A DNA stretch of 38,064 nt, taken from IMG/VR virus record IMGVR_UViG_3300030329_002204, positions 1 through 38,064 of that record. One strand, given 5' to 3'. Positions 7,982-17,788 of the stretch are shown piece by piece. The number at the start of each line of letters is the position of its first letter. The first letter of the stretch is position 1. This DNA is from a virus. Below the pieces are notes generated by a model. The model was not told the origin of the DNA. It did no database searches and saw only the letters and a list, made by a program, of their open reading frames with translations. Position numbers and translations under genes: made by a program.

Positions 7982-8842
7982 CTAGGTTGTAGCAGGAGTT
8001 GTGGAGTCAAGCGTTAGCGCTGCTCCCCTACTAGCATCAAGTTCAAATACACCATAGTCAGAAGTCATTACCAACTCAGTAGCCCTGAGAGAAGCATCCC
8101 TCTGGCGCTCTGTTCTGGTATCAACACTCTTTAGTACAGCGAGTGCGGACTTGTCAGCTATAACACCGACAGTAGCTGCTGGTGTAGTTCTGGTTATGTT
8201 CCCATCTTCAAAAACAGGAACTCCGAATATTGGTCGTATGCCACTCCAGAAGTTACCGAGCAGATCCTGTGACCAACCAGGGGTCATAGGGTATGTGGCT
8301 GCTGTTCCAGCAGCTTCCTTGGCAAGATCGAATACAGTAAACGGATGATGGTTGATATATATCTGGCTACCAAAATTGCTGCCCTTGGCATAGGCAACCG
8401 CAGCAGCTACATTCGCTATATCAAAGTCTCTACCAGATGCACCTAGGTCTGTGTCAAACCCAGAGTACAATGCGGTAACATCATTGTCTTTCTTTCGTGC
8501 CATACCATCACCAAGCTGTCGTCCAATAATGCTCATAACATTATCAGCAGCTTGCCTAACTAGTTTGTCTGTAAGGATAACCTTGGCTCCAACTTCAGAT
8601 GCCGTAAGGTCAACTGTGGTCATGCCAATTTCTTCCTCATCCACTATGTCCTGACCATCTACTAGGTCACTCATAGACATCTGCCCTACCTTTGGTACGG
8701 TCACTTGCTTTGCCCCTTTAGGCAAATCAAATGACTCTATAAGATTCACAGCAGGAGCATTATGCTCCTCTGTATACCTTGCTGCTGCAAGGATTATTCT
8801 CTGGGCATTTTCTAAATTCCCAGTTGTTGCTGTCTGTGCCAT
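7982..8842 (-). CDS. Major capsid protein
   Basis: A 286-residue protein with the features of an HK97-fold coat protein: an N-terminal helix, a DLPKGAKQVTVPKVGQMSMSD strand region (E-loop-like), a central spine with IIGRQLGDGMARKKDNDVTAL, and a P-domain-like segment with GSNFGSQIYINHHPF and PIFGVPVFEDGNI. Near the end come TERQRDASLRATELVMTSDY and GVFELDASRG, typical of the last strands of this family. AAGGGGG precedes the ATG by 8 bp. The scaffold-like gene lies immediately upstream, the standard order. It forms the icosahedral shell. The call is confident from pattern and context. Confidence 0.85.
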   Translation of the reverse strand: MAQTATTGNLENAQRIILAAARYTEEHNAPAVNLIESFDLPKGAKQVTVPKVGQMSMSDLVDGQDIVDEEEIGMTTVDLTASEVGAKVILTDKLVRQAADNVMSIIGRQLGDGMARKKDNDVTALYSGFDTDLGASGRDFDIANVAAAVAYAKGSNFGSQIYINHHPFTVFDLAKEAAGTAATYPMTPGWSQDLLGNFWSGIRPIFGVPVFEDGNITRTTPAATVGVIADKSALAVLKSVDTRTERQRDASLRATELVMTSDYGVFELDASRGAALTLDSTTPATT

Positions 8843-8871
8843 AAGATTACCCCCTTGGCGTAGTTACATAC

Positions 8872-9666
8872 TTAATAACCTAATATTTTTTTCGCAGCAG
8901 CCACCGCATTTGGTGACCTATCCCCTGCATTATACCGATCTAACCAGTTTCCGTCACTAGATGCAACCTCTGGTGAACCCTGAGAGTTGTCAAAATTCTG
9001 TGCAGGAACCTTGGCCTTTCGTAATTCTGTAAGTTCATCTCTAACTTTTCTATCTGACTGAATCTGTTTTGCGACTGACTCCATTTGTTCAGGTCGCTCT
9101 GCTAATTTAAGAGTAGCAAGGTCAGAAAAATTTAAATTATATTTTTGTGCAAAGTGTTCAGCAGCAGCTTGCTTACCAGCAATCTCTGCTTTTTCTTGAT
9201 CATGTTGCCTTAACATTGAAACCTGTGCTTGGCGAGTTTGCATAAACTGATAGGCAAGTTGTTGAGCCTGTTCTGGTAAATACCCTTGGGCTTCTAATTG
9301 CTGTTGGTATTTTGTAGATTCCTGTTGCAACTGTGCTGTTAGTTGTACCTGTTGATATTGTTCCTGATCCCTTTGTAACTGTGCTAACTGCTCTGGAGTT
9401 AATTGTGGTTGTGGTGGAACACTTGGCTGGTTAGTCAAAGGTGTTTCAGGTACCTGTGTAGCAACTGGCTCTGTTGGTACAGTAGTCTGTGGAACCTGTG
9501 TCTCAGTAATAGGTTCCGTAGGCGCATCAGTAGTTACTTCAGGTGCATTATTTAACCTGTCTACCTCTGCCAATATAGGGTTATCAGGGGGCGGTGCAAA
9601 TGTATCCGCTCCACTATCTGATTCAGGCAATGGTGCCTGTACTGGTTCCGTATTTTCTGATACCAT
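8872..9666 (-). CDS. Scaffolding protein
   Basis: A 264-residue protein. The first 90 residues are Pro/Thr/Glu-rich and likely disordered (APPPDNPILAEVDRLNNAP). Residues about 95-210 are a Gln-rich helix or coiled coil (LTPEQLAQLQRDQEQYQQVQ). The end is short and mildly basic (NAVAAAKKILGY). Length, composition and a place directly before the major capsid gene are those of phage scaffold proteins, which template procapsid assembly and then leave or are cleaved. No protease domain or protease gene is visible. Confidence 0.8.
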   Translation of the reverse strand: MVSENTEPVQAPLPESDSGADTFAPPPDNPILAEVDRLNNAPEVTTDAPTEPITETQVPQTTVPTEPVATQVPETPLTNQPSVPPQPQLTPEQLAQLQRDQEQYQQVQLTAQLQQESTKYQQQLEAQGYLPEQAQQLAYQFMQTRQAQVSMLRQHDQEKAEIAGKQAAAEHFAQKYNLNFSDLATLKLAERPEQMESVAKQIQSDRKVRDELTELRKAKVPAQNFDNSQGSPEVASSDGNWLDRYNAGDRSPNAVAAAKKILGY

Positions 9667-9677
9667 CCGTATCCTCC

Positions 9678-12600
9678 TTATCTTGGTGACAACCTACTTG
9701 GTCGCCTCTTATATAAATCTTCAAACAACCCAATGTTTTCTCGATATACTGGATTGCTTCCAAAGAATTCTATACGAATTCTATCTACCTGTAATCCATG
9801 TTCTGGTGAACGTACTATCGCTTTCCTTGCTTGATCTCGTTGTTGCTTTAACATCTTGATTGATCCCCTGAATGGGCTTGTCTTTTCTATTCTAGTACGT
9901 TCTGGGCTACCGCCCTTTTCCCATTCTCTCCATACATCAAGTAAGGTTTTCCCTTCATAGGTTCCCAATCGTTTGCTTTGCTGGATAGCAAATTCTTCTA
10001 CTTGTTGTGATTGGAAATATCCAATCTTATTTAACAAATCCATACCATTATAATATCGCTGTATTCTTTCTGAATGCTGTTGTTCAGAATTTGCAGAACG
10101 ATGAGCATTAAATTGTATTACAAGTTCTTCACCCCAAGTATCCTGTTCGGCAGCTATCTCCTCTTTTAATTTATCGTAATCAGGAGTCTTGTAAGCTTCT
10201 AAGTGTTTTGAAAGTATCTGATTATATTTATACTCAGCCCATCTAACAGGGAACTCTAATCTATCTTTTTCTAAATCCTCTGGTGTTTTTTCTTCATATG
10301 CTTTTTTGCTTAACTTAATATCCAAGTCTTCTAGATACTTTCTTCCTATCATATCCTGCTGGGTGCTATGTGTGATGCTGATCATTTTAACTCGTTCTCT
10401 AAATTTACCAGCATCGTAAGACCTACCTTCTTTACTGTCATTGTCCAGTTCAGTCTCATAGTCCATTTCAGCTTGAAGGCGATCTGCTTTTGCCTTATCT
10501 CTTTCTACCCTTTGTTCATCCCATACATTATCTAGTGCTGCGCCTTCTATAGACCTCTGCTTTAGTTCAGCCTTCAATCCCTTGTTAACTTCTGCATTTT
10601 CTACCTGAAATCTTATATTAGTATCTAGCTCACTAAAGTTATTAGCCTCTAAGCTTGGATCATAATTTTGAATCATTTGTTTTTGTAATTGCCTACCAGT
10701 AGGGGCTTTAATGTTTTCTCCTGTTGCCTCAACAAGCTGACCTAATACTCCAAGAGCAGGTTCAGCAACAGGGAGAATGTCCTTAACGGTAGCACCAGGT
10801 GCTATGAATTTACCCATACTTGGTAATTCTTTATCACCAACAGCTTCTCGCACCAACCCAACACCAGCTTCACCCATACCAATTGGAACTCCTACGTCAT
10901 ATGCAAATTGTAGTAGTTTTCCAGACCACCCAAACTTATCTGTTTCTCTACCGTAGAAATCTTTTCCTTGAATAAGATGTACAAACGCTCCTGCTGTAGC
11001 ACCTAGTCTACTAAAAACAAAAGTATCCAAAGGTACATGGTTAAAATCAAACATGCGCCCAGCCATATCCAACTGACCAAGCATATCTATGCTAGCCAGT
11101 TCACCAGATCGACTTCTGATTGGTATATCTGGACTAAACAACCTATTGTTATAACCAAACTTCCACCAACCCTTATTTTTTTCACGCCATGGAATATATC
11201 TTTCTTTTGGTAGGGGTTTAAATTCTCCATCAGTTACCAATGTTGTTGAGCCATGAATGACATTTGATGTCACAGCAAAAAATAAAGCTGCGCTAACCCA
11301 GTATTTTCTCCAGAATCCAGTTTGTGTTCCTGCAACACTGCCAGTTACCTGCCTTATTAGTGATTCGTTTTCGTTTAGGGAAAACATAAGTCTGGTTAAT
11401 ATTTCTCGAAACCCACTACGAACAGCACTCTGTGATCTCAGTAAGGTAGAGTATTTTAAGTTTGCCTGTTTTGCTACCAGTGCCATGATCTGCTCGTCAG
11501 TAGCATTTGGGTATGCTCTTCTTGCAATTGGTATCAAGTTAAATTTAACATCAGTCATGATAGCTGCTGGATAAACACGATCAAACAGTCCGCGTCTAGA
11601 AGAGTACTCTAACTCTTTTATATGGCGTAACATTTTTTTAGGAAATCCTGCATTGGATGCGACGCTGTCTACCATCCGTGCAATGTCTTCCCCTGGCAAA
11701 ATAGTTAAGTCTCTAACATTTAATCCGTTCCGTACCAATCCATCCCATGTCATACTTGTCCCTTCTGCTACCGCCTCTGCCCCAGTTGTCTTAGTACTTC
11801 TTAATAAGTTTCTATAGTAGTCTGTTTTACCAGCAGCACCATAAGAACTTATAACATCCCACCATCCCTGACCAATACTTCTGAAAGATTGACTAACTTC
11901 TCCAGTAACTCGACCAGCTTCAAAAGACTCTTTAGGTGAAAGCCCCCTAGCTAGTCCTTCCCATACAGCATCAAGAGCGCCATGTGTTCCACCAACCCCT
12001 ATCCTACGCATGAAGTCTGTAGCCTGAAACAATGAAGCAAATAACTTTATGCGCTTTGGTATAAATACCAGCGCATCAAGTACCTTAACCAGATTAATAG
12101 GAACAACCTTATTTGTAGTTGGGATAGTAACTCGTATAGTTTTTTCCCATGATGTAGCACCACCTCTAAAAATAGATTCTAGTGTGTCAGCTACTTTTTC
12201 TGGTACTGCTATCTGCCCAGCCTTAATAACTATTTTTCTGGATGGGTCACCAACAGATGACCCTGCTATTACCCCAACATCAAACTCTTCTCGTTTACCT
12301 GAAGCCTCAATTATTTCATATCCCTTTCCTTCAAACGCTGGCCCAACTTCAGGAACTCTAAACTTAACTCCGCTTGCAGCAAATTTAGTATTTAACTCAT
12401 CAATACCCATTTTTCCTTCGACATGATGTGCAAGTCCTACCTTGTCACTCTGTAACCAATCAACTAGTTCAGACTGTAATCTATATTTAATACCTTGTTG
12501 TTGTGAGTAGGCTGACTGTTCAAATGGATTTCTAAACATAGGCTCAAACCCAGCTTCTTCCATTTCCATATAAGTAGCTGCGGTTCTCCCCTTTAAGTAG

Positions 12601-15104
12601 CTTGGGCGTTGTCCAATGCGAGACATGTTAGGCGGTATCGAATTACCAGCAGCATCTTCTGGTAGTTTCCACCCACGATAAAAGTAATCTTTAATTCTCC
12701 CTATGTTAGGATCAAAATCAATACGCATACTTTCTTCATAGTCAGTGATTTCTCTAAGGGTGTTAAACATATCCTGACGCTGCCTTGTCTTGTTTGCAGC
12801 CATAGCAGGATGCGTAAACTGGATACCACTACTGTCCACTCCTGATATCCACTGGTTAACCCCATCACCCTCATTATGCAATGCGCGATATAAAACCCTT
12901 AGAGGGCCAGGATTATTTAATGTTCCCCAAGCTTCCTCTGATACTTGGAAGTATCTTTCTGTTCCAAAGGTTAGCCCTCGTACCCTTTCACCTAACCCAA
13001 GTTCTTCCATCATTTTCGCACCCTTGATATTAAAGTCTTGGACTTTAGCAAGGTGAGAATTTAAAGTTCCTTCATACTTAGTTATAAGCTGTTCCCCAAG
13101 CTTATCGTTCAACCATTGGGCTGGCTTAAACACAGCCTTCTGCCATATATCCGCAGGGATCATATCTCTGATTGCTTCTTCTAATGTCTTAGTAGAACTA
13201 ATTAATTCTGATTTATATGTAGCCGTAGTCTGGGTAGTTGGTTGAATAGAAGATGTTACAGGATTCCCATCAGACTTGGCTAAAGATATCTGACTCTCTA
13301 CTTCATGGCTTCTGCCATATGCCTTTGACAAGTCTTCGTTAGGGGTAAGTTCTAATGCTTTAGCTACTTCTGCTGTACCTCTACCTGAACCCATTATTGC
13401 TTCAGTAGGTCTGTGTGCAGTTCTTTGTGCGCCAGTTGGTAAAGCATCTATAGGTTTGGCAATCAATGCATTAGCAGCATTCTCAATATCATTAAAGACT
13501 TGTTCAGGTCTAAATCCTGTTCCTCCAAATAACTGTTCAGCAAGTTCTCTGGATTCTGGAGATGCATCTAATCCAGTACCCTGAACATATCTATCCACAG
13601 CATTTCTAAGGTCAGTTGAACCAGCAATTATATCGTCAGTAAATAAGCTTGCGTTCTGTTCAAGTTCGTTAACAATATCTCTAACAACATTCTGCCTGTA
13701 AGTAGGTACACTTTCTATAGCCTCTCCTACCTGCATTCCAAACTGCATCTGTTGTGGCTCTGGTACTGCTCTTGGTACAGGGGTAAGGTCTTCGACTATA
13801 CTCTTTGCTTCTTCAAAAAGTTCATTCTTTCTGGTACGAGAACCTGCACCTGTAGTATTCCTATACTCAGAAATAGTACTCCTTAAATCATCAATACCAT
13901 CAACAACATCATTATTAATAGAAGATGACTTACCCAGTACATCTTCTAATTGTCTAATGATCGTATATTTTTGTTTACCGCTTTCAGTTATGGTTCCTAG
14001 TTGTTCTACCAAATCATCTATGACTGATGGAAGGAATGGATCAGCAGGTACCCCAGTAGCAGGAATAGTTTCTTCTTCTATTCTTGTTGGGACTTCCTGT
14101 TTAAAAATATTTTTTATTTTATTTATTGATGCTTCTACAGGAGTTTTTGTTATTGCATCAACTATCTCAGTGGGTTCACTAATAGGTGTGGCTCTTTGTA
14201 TATAGTCAATTTCTGGTTCACTGACTCGCTGTTGCTTTGCTCGTCCCATGATAGTTTCTTCGGCACCAGTACCTCTTTCATATACTGGTTTAATTGGCCT
14301 TGTGGGTACAACTTCTTCTACAGCTTCTGCTGTTGATGCAACTGGAGATGTTGGTACTGCTTTTGCTACAGCCTTAGTAAGAGGTCGTGTTAACCCACGA
14401 GTAAGGCCACCATATAAACCTACCACAGGAAGTAATTCTTCAGGACTAGTTAATATCTCAAGCGGAAGGTCTACATACCAAGGTACATCACTTTGTTCAA
14501 ATCCTGCCTGTCGTGATTCAAGTGGGCCGAACCCTGCATCTTGTAAAGCCTGTGTTCTGCTGACTACACCAAATGGATCAGTGTCTGTAAATTGACCGTA
14601 CCCTACTAAAGCACTGGCTTTAAGTGGGTCACCAAATCTTTCATACGCTGTTTCCACACCCCCAAGTGTAGGCAGTACTGGGTCTAAGAATTGTCTCCAA
14701 AAACCTGCATCTTCAGGAACAGTAAAGTCTCGTGGTTCCTGTCCAAATGTTTTAGAAATTGCACTTTCCATACCTTGCTGAGTATCAGTAGGCAGTAAGG
14801 GGTCTACTATACTAGCAGGTAATGTAGCCAAGTTACCTATACCAGATGTAATATTTCTAGCTGCTTCAGCCCAGTTAACTGGTTCTGGCGGTAGTAATCT
14901 TTCCTGTGTTGGAAGCAGTGGGCCTGTTCCAACAAGAGGTTGAGATGCAGATCGAGCAGTTTTTACATCTGATAACACACTGGAAGGAACCTTACCAGTA
15001 TTATCAATAGGAACTTGTTGTCCGTACATCCTAATCAGATGAGGATATTTTTCAATCTGCCTTGACCACCATGCATCGGCTTTGCGTTTATCGTCAGGAC
15101 TCAT
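9678..15104 (-). CDS. Very large internal/ejection-type virion protein
   Basis: An 1808-residue protein, the largest here. Residues 1-600 are Pro/Glu/Thr-rich and low complexity. Residues about 620-1050 contain ordered mixed segments (WQKAVFKPAQWLNDKLGEQ). Residues about 1050-1500 are helical and resemble the conserved part of giant phage proteins placed beside portals: FIPKRIKLFASLFQATDFMR, a hydrophobic stretch YWVSAALFFAVTSNVIHG near 1270, and FSRLGATAGAFVHLIQGKDF with YGRETDKFGW. The C-terminal 300 residues are highly charged helices. The genes around it are portal-side virion genes and scaffold. The likely role is an ejected protein that helps DNA cross the cell envelope. No lysozyme or protease motif was recognised. 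Confidence 0.65.
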   Translation of the reverse strand: MSPDDKRKADAWWSRQIEKYPHLIRMYGQQVPIDNTGKVPSSVLSDVKTARSASQPLVGTGPLLPTQERLLPPEPVNWAEAARNITSGIGNLATLPASIVDPLLPTDTQQGMESAISKTFGQEPRDFTVPEDAGFWRQFLDPVLPTLGGVETAYERFGDPLKASALVGYGQFTDTDPFGVVSRTQALQDAGFGPLESRQAGFEQSDVPWYVDLPLEILTSPEELLPVVGLYGGLTRGLTRPLTKAVAKAVPTSPVASTAEAVEEVVPTRPIKPVYERGTGAEETIMGRAKQQRVSEPEIDYIQRATPISEPTEIVDAITKTPVEASINKIKNIFKQEVPTRIEEETIPATGVPADPFLPSVIDDLVEQLGTITESGKQKYTIIRQLEDVLGKSSSINNDVVDGIDDLRSTISEYRNTTGAGSRTRKNELFEEAKSIVEDLTPVPRAVPEPQQMQFGMQVGEAIESVPTYRQNVVRDIVNELEQNASLFTDDIIAGSTDLRNAVDRYVQGTGLDASPESRELAEQLFGGTGFRPEQVFNDIENAANALIAKPIDALPTGAQRTAHRPTEAIMGSGRGTAEVAKALELTPNEDLSKAYGRSHEVESQISLAKSDGNPVTSSIQPTTQTTATYKSELISSTKTLEEAIRDMIPADIWQKAVFKPAQWLNDKLGEQLITKYEGTLNSHLAKVQDFNIKGAKMMEELGLGERVRGLTFGTERYFQVSEEAWGTLNNPGPLRVLYRALHNEGDGVNQWISGVDSSGIQFTHPAMAANKTRQRQDMFNTLREITDYEESMRIDFDPNIGRIKDYFYRGWKLPEDAAGNSIPPNMSRIGQRPSYLKGRTAATYMEMEEAGFEPMFRNPFEQSAYSQQQGIKYRLQSELVDWLQSDKVGLAHHVEGKMGIDELNTKFAASGVKFRVPEVGPAFEGKGYEIIEASGKREEFDVGVIAGSSVGDPSRKIVIKAGQIAVPEKVADTLESIFRGGATSWEKTIRVTIPTTNKVVPINLVKVLDALVFIPKRIKLFASLFQATDFMRRIGVGGTHGALDAVWEGLARGLSPKESFEAGRVTGEVSQSFRSIGQGWWDVISSYGAAGKTDYYRNLLRSTKTTGAEAVAEGTSMTWDGLVRNGLNVRDLTILPGEDIARMVDSVASNAGFPKKMLRHIKELEYSSRRGLFDRVYPAAIMTDVKFNLIPIARRAYPNATDEQIMALVAKQANLKYSTLLRSQSAVRSGFREILTRLMFSLNENESLIRQVTGSVAGTQTGFWRKYWVSAALFFAVTSNVIHGSTTLVTDGEFKPLPKERYIPWREKNKGWWKFGYNNRLFSPDIPIRSRSGELASIDMLGQLDMAGRMFDFNHVPLDTFVFSRLGATAGAFVHLIQGKDFYGRETDKFGWSGKLLQFAYDVGVPIGMGEAGVGLVREAVGDKELPSMGKFIAPGATVKDILPVAEPALGVLGQLVEATGENIKAPTGRQLQKQMIQNYDPSLEANNFSELDTNIRFQVENAEVNKGLKAELKQRSIEGAALDNVWDEQRVERDKAKADRLQAEMDYETELDNDSKEGRSYDAGKFRERVKMISITHSTQQDMIGRKYLEDLDIKLSKKAYEEKTPEDLEKDRLEFPVRWAEYKYNQILSKHLEAYKTPDYDKLKEEIAAEQDTWGEELVIQFNAHRSANSEQQHSERIQRYYNGMDLLNKIGYFQSQQVEEFAIQQSKRLGTYEGKTLLDVWREWEKGGSPERTRIEKTSPFRGSIKMLKQQRDQARKAIVRSPEHGLQVDRIRIEFFGSNPVYRENIGLFEDLYKRRPSRLSPR

Positions 15105-15111
15105 GATGCAC

Positions 15112-15423
15112 CTAGTACATATATCTGGTAGTTGGGCTAAATCTTCCTTGACCGCGTGTTCTTGGAGATGTGTTCTGGTAATACATCTGTGTAAAAGGCA
15201 TATCAGTTAAGTAGTCCTCAAAGCTGCCGTAATCCTGTCCTGCTCTTGTGGCAGACCCCAGTTCTCCAAGGTACCTGTTCCATACATTACCGAACTGGTT
15301 TCTCCAGTAATTCTGTTGTGCTGGAGCGTATCCTGTTTGTGTACTGGTAGTAAATGGTGACGCACTGAAATATGCCCATTGGGGGTTTTCAGATAATAAA
15401 AAATCTTCCCATGAATCTGGCAT
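15112..15423 (-). CDS. Tyr/Gln-rich virion protein, short paralogue
   Basis: A 103-residue protein rich in Tyr, Gln, Trp and Phe, starting PDSWEDFLLSENPQWAYFSA. Its W-x2-F/W opening and the segment YAPAQQNYWRNQFGNVWNRY resemble parts of the 255- and 529-residue proteins encoded just before it (WSDWANVF ... YYTPRFQQMAQRQFEPTFGRYL). It lacks their C-terminal YYxG module. Its ATG overlaps the preceding stop as TAATG. Probably a minor internal head protein produced by duplication of the same module. Confidence 0.65.
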   Translation of the reverse strand: MPDSWEDFLLSENPQWAYFSASPFTTSTQTGYAPAQQNYWRNQFGNVWNRYLGELGSATRAGQDYGSFEDYLTDMPFTQMYYQNTSPRTRGQGRFSPTTRYMY

Positions 15424-16190
15424 TAGGCCATGGCTCCAAATCTATTAGGATTTAATGTTTGCAAATATGTTAAGTAAGAGGCAGGAGTCGTTACACCTTG
15501 TTGTATATTTCTCTGCGCCCATTGGTCATATAATCCACTCAGTGTTTGGGCAACTGCTCTTTGAGCGTAACCACCTGCTGGCGCACCACCGCCATAGTAT
15601 CTGGATAATGCTATTGCTCGTACTGCTTCTGGGTCTTGCATAGCAAATGCCATACCAGGATTCTGACCAGCGAGTTCATTCCATCCAGTTGTTCCAGGTG
15701 TTTGTCCTGCAAAGTTTAATGCTGTTTGATATCCTGCTGCTATATTAGGGGTTCCCTGTAAGGCAGAACCAGGTTGTCCCTGTTGTGCGTTATACCAATC
15801 AGCAAATCTAGTTTGTTGCCCAAGTCCTGCTGTAGGGTTAGCCCCATAACCACCAAGTAAGTATCTACCAAATGTAGGTTCAAATTGACGTTGTGCCATT
15901 TGCTGGAATCTAGGTGTGTAATAAGGCATACCACTGGTAGCCATCAATGATGAGTATTGTTGTTGAGGACTAAACTCTCCAAATACATTAGCCCAATCTG
16001 ACCACTGTGTAGGGGTTACAGTCGTATTCATACCACCACCTCCTCCTGCGCCTCCCCCTTCACCTGCGATAAAATCCCCAGTCGCAGCATTGTATACCCA
16101 CATCTGCGGAACACCAGTAGGACTATCTTCGTAATAATAATCTCCATCTTGCCAATTGCCTTCCCAGCCCATTTCTCTTTCTACTGCCAT
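15423..16190 (-). CDS. Tyr/Gln-rich virion protein with YYxG module
   Basis: A 255-residue protein. An N-terminal Trp/Tyr-rich part is followed by a Gly-rich hinge (GEGGGAGGGGGMN), a WSDWANVFGEFSPQQQ segment, a Gln/Gly-rich middle, and a C-terminal module (AIALSRYYGGGAPAGGYAQR ... LYDQWAQ ... YLTYLQTLNPNRFG). The same module ends the 529-residue protein encoded upstream. No catalytic motif is visible. It sits between portal and scaffold genes, as internal core or ejection proteins of podoviruses do. The family is not known to me. Confidence 0.7.
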   Translation of the reverse strand: MAVEREMGWEGNWQDGDYYYEDSPTGVPQMWVYNAATGDFIAGEGGGAGGGGGMNTTVTPTQWSDWANVFGEFSPQQQYSSLMATSGMPYYTPRFQQMAQRQFEPTFGRYLLGGYGANPTAGLGQQTRFADWYNAQQGQPGSALQGTPNIAAGYQTALNFAGQTPGTTGWNELAGQNPGMAFAMQDPEAVRAIALSRYYGGGAPAGGYAQRAVAQTLSGLYDQWAQRNIQQGVTTPASYLTYLQTLNPNRFGAMA

Positions 16191-16195
16191 AATAC

Positions 16196-17785
16196 CTACT
16201 CCTTATGCCCAAATCTTTCAGGATTATTATTTGCTAGTGTAGACAAGAATGCAACCGTTGGGGATTCTCCTGTCCTCATAGATTGTAATGCAGACTGATC
16301 ATATAACTGACTCATTACAGTTGTAACAGCATTGTTTGCATATGATCCTCTCACAGGTCTTCCTTCGTAATATCTTGCGAGTGCTAATGCAATCGCATCA
16401 TTCTTACTACCTGAATCTATAACTCCTGAAAGAACTGGATAGTTGCTACTAAAGTCTGCTCTTCTTTCAAGCACATCACTACTACCTTCACCGCTTTCAC
16501 CAATATACTCTATAAGCTTATTCCACTGTGGGGCAATTTTATTCCAATCCATAACAGAATACTCTTCTGGTTTTACCTTGGTAAGGAAGTCTGCCCAAGC
16601 TGATTCCCCCTCTCCTGTAAGTGTTACTGGAGAGGTGGAACTATTAGGATTTTGTAAAAAGAAATTTCCTTTTAAGGGAGCGAAATTTCTTCCGTAAGCT
16701 TCTGCAGTACCAGGTGTAAACCAGTTCTCAATCTTTGGTTGCATATGTGCATCAAACTGAGTTTGTAGTCCCTGCTCATAAAATACTGGACTGTATTCTG
16801 GTAGTCTTGTTTCTCCAGTAGTTATAGCTTCATCTGTTGCAAATGGCCTTCCTCGAACTATAGGATCAGCATGAAGTATATCTGGAGAATCAAGAGGATC
16901 TGGTAAAGTAGTAGGTTTTTTCTCTACTACAGGATCAACAGGATCATCTACGTTAAATATATTGAGATCAGCTTCTACCGCTGTCTCGTCTGGAGTTCCT
17001 TCTCTATCTATATATGATATGTACTCATTGATCCTGTTATTAACAAGATTACGCAATTGCCCTACACCAGTTCTTTCCCCCATCGTTCCACCCTCTTCCT
17101 GATATGCCTGTTGTTCTTCAGGTGTTAATCCTTTTAAAACCATAGCCTCAAGCATTGCTCGTCTTTCAGTAGAAGATAAATTACCAGCAAGCCATTCTCT
17201 GATAATTCGTTGCATCTCTGTTTCTTCAGGAGCGACTCCTTCTGCTGGTACATAAGGATCAGCAATAGGTGATGATGTAGATATGTAGTCTGGCGTTAGC
17301 GTAGGCGGTAGATTATTAGTCATAGCCTCACCATTACCACGCATTGATAGCAGTTCTAAGTTAGCGTTTGTTGTTAAATCATTATAAGCAGTAACAAGAT
17401 CATTGTGATTAATCCCCATCTCGTCTGCTATCTCTAGAGAATAAGATGGCATTGTAGCTGGAAACATATTCAATAACTGTGAGGCTGTAGTATCTATCTT
17501 TGCATCATCAAGAGTATTTACAGTTTCATCATGCCTAGCCATGATATCGTTAATAACCATACCTGTAGCTTGGTTGGGATCACCTGTTGCAAAAAGATAC
17601 TGATCCAGTAATGACCCTTCCATGGGTGGGGGTGGCCCATCCATAATTCCCATGCGTAACTGTTGTTCCGCATCAGCATCGCGCCCCTCAAATTGATCCA
17701 TAAGATACATAGGGTCGCCATTAGACTTTATTACTGACTGAGCAAGATTGCTAAATATACTGGGTATATTGTCACCTATAGCCAT
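16196..17785 (-). CDS. Virion protein with C-terminal YYxG module
   Basis: A 529-residue acidic protein. Residues 1-330 are Asp/Glu/Pro-rich with helical stretches (REWLAGNLSSTERRAMLEAM) and a linker. Residues about 335-430 contain YSPVFYEQGLQTQFDAHM and ESAWADFLTKVKPEEYSVMD, similar in spacing to parts of the two shorter paralogues. The last 75 residues (ALARYYEGRPVRGSYANN ... LYDQSALQSMRTGESP ... NNNPERFG) match the end of the 255-residue protein. The gene follows the portal gene by 3 bp. Likely an internal or connector-associated virion protein; function unknown. Confidence 0.7.
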   Translation of the reverse strand: MAIGDNIPSIFSNLAQSVIKSNGDPMYLMDQFEGRDADAEQQLRMGIMDGPPPPMEGSLLDQYLFATGDPNQATGMVINDIMARHDETVNTLDDAKIDTTASQLLNMFPATMPSYSLEIADEMGINHNDLVTAYNDLTTNANLELLSMRGNGEAMTNNLPPTLTPDYISTSSPIADPYVPAEGVAPEETEMQRIIREWLAGNLSSTERRAMLEAMVLKGLTPEEQQAYQEEGGTMGERTGVGQLRNLVNNRINEYISYIDREGTPDETAVEADLNIFNVDDPVDPVVEKKPTTLPDPLDSPDILHADPIVRGRPFATDEAITTGETRLPEYSPVFYEQGLQTQFDAHMQPKIENWFTPGTAEAYGRNFAPLKGNFFLQNPNSSTSPVTLTGEGESAWADFLTKVKPEEYSVMDWNKIAPQWNKLIEYIGESGEGSSDVLERRADFSSNYPVLSGVIDSGSKNDAIALALARYYEGRPVRGSYANNAVTTVMSQLYDQSALQSMRTGESPTVAFLSTLANNNPERFGHKE

Positions 17786-17788
17786 GTC

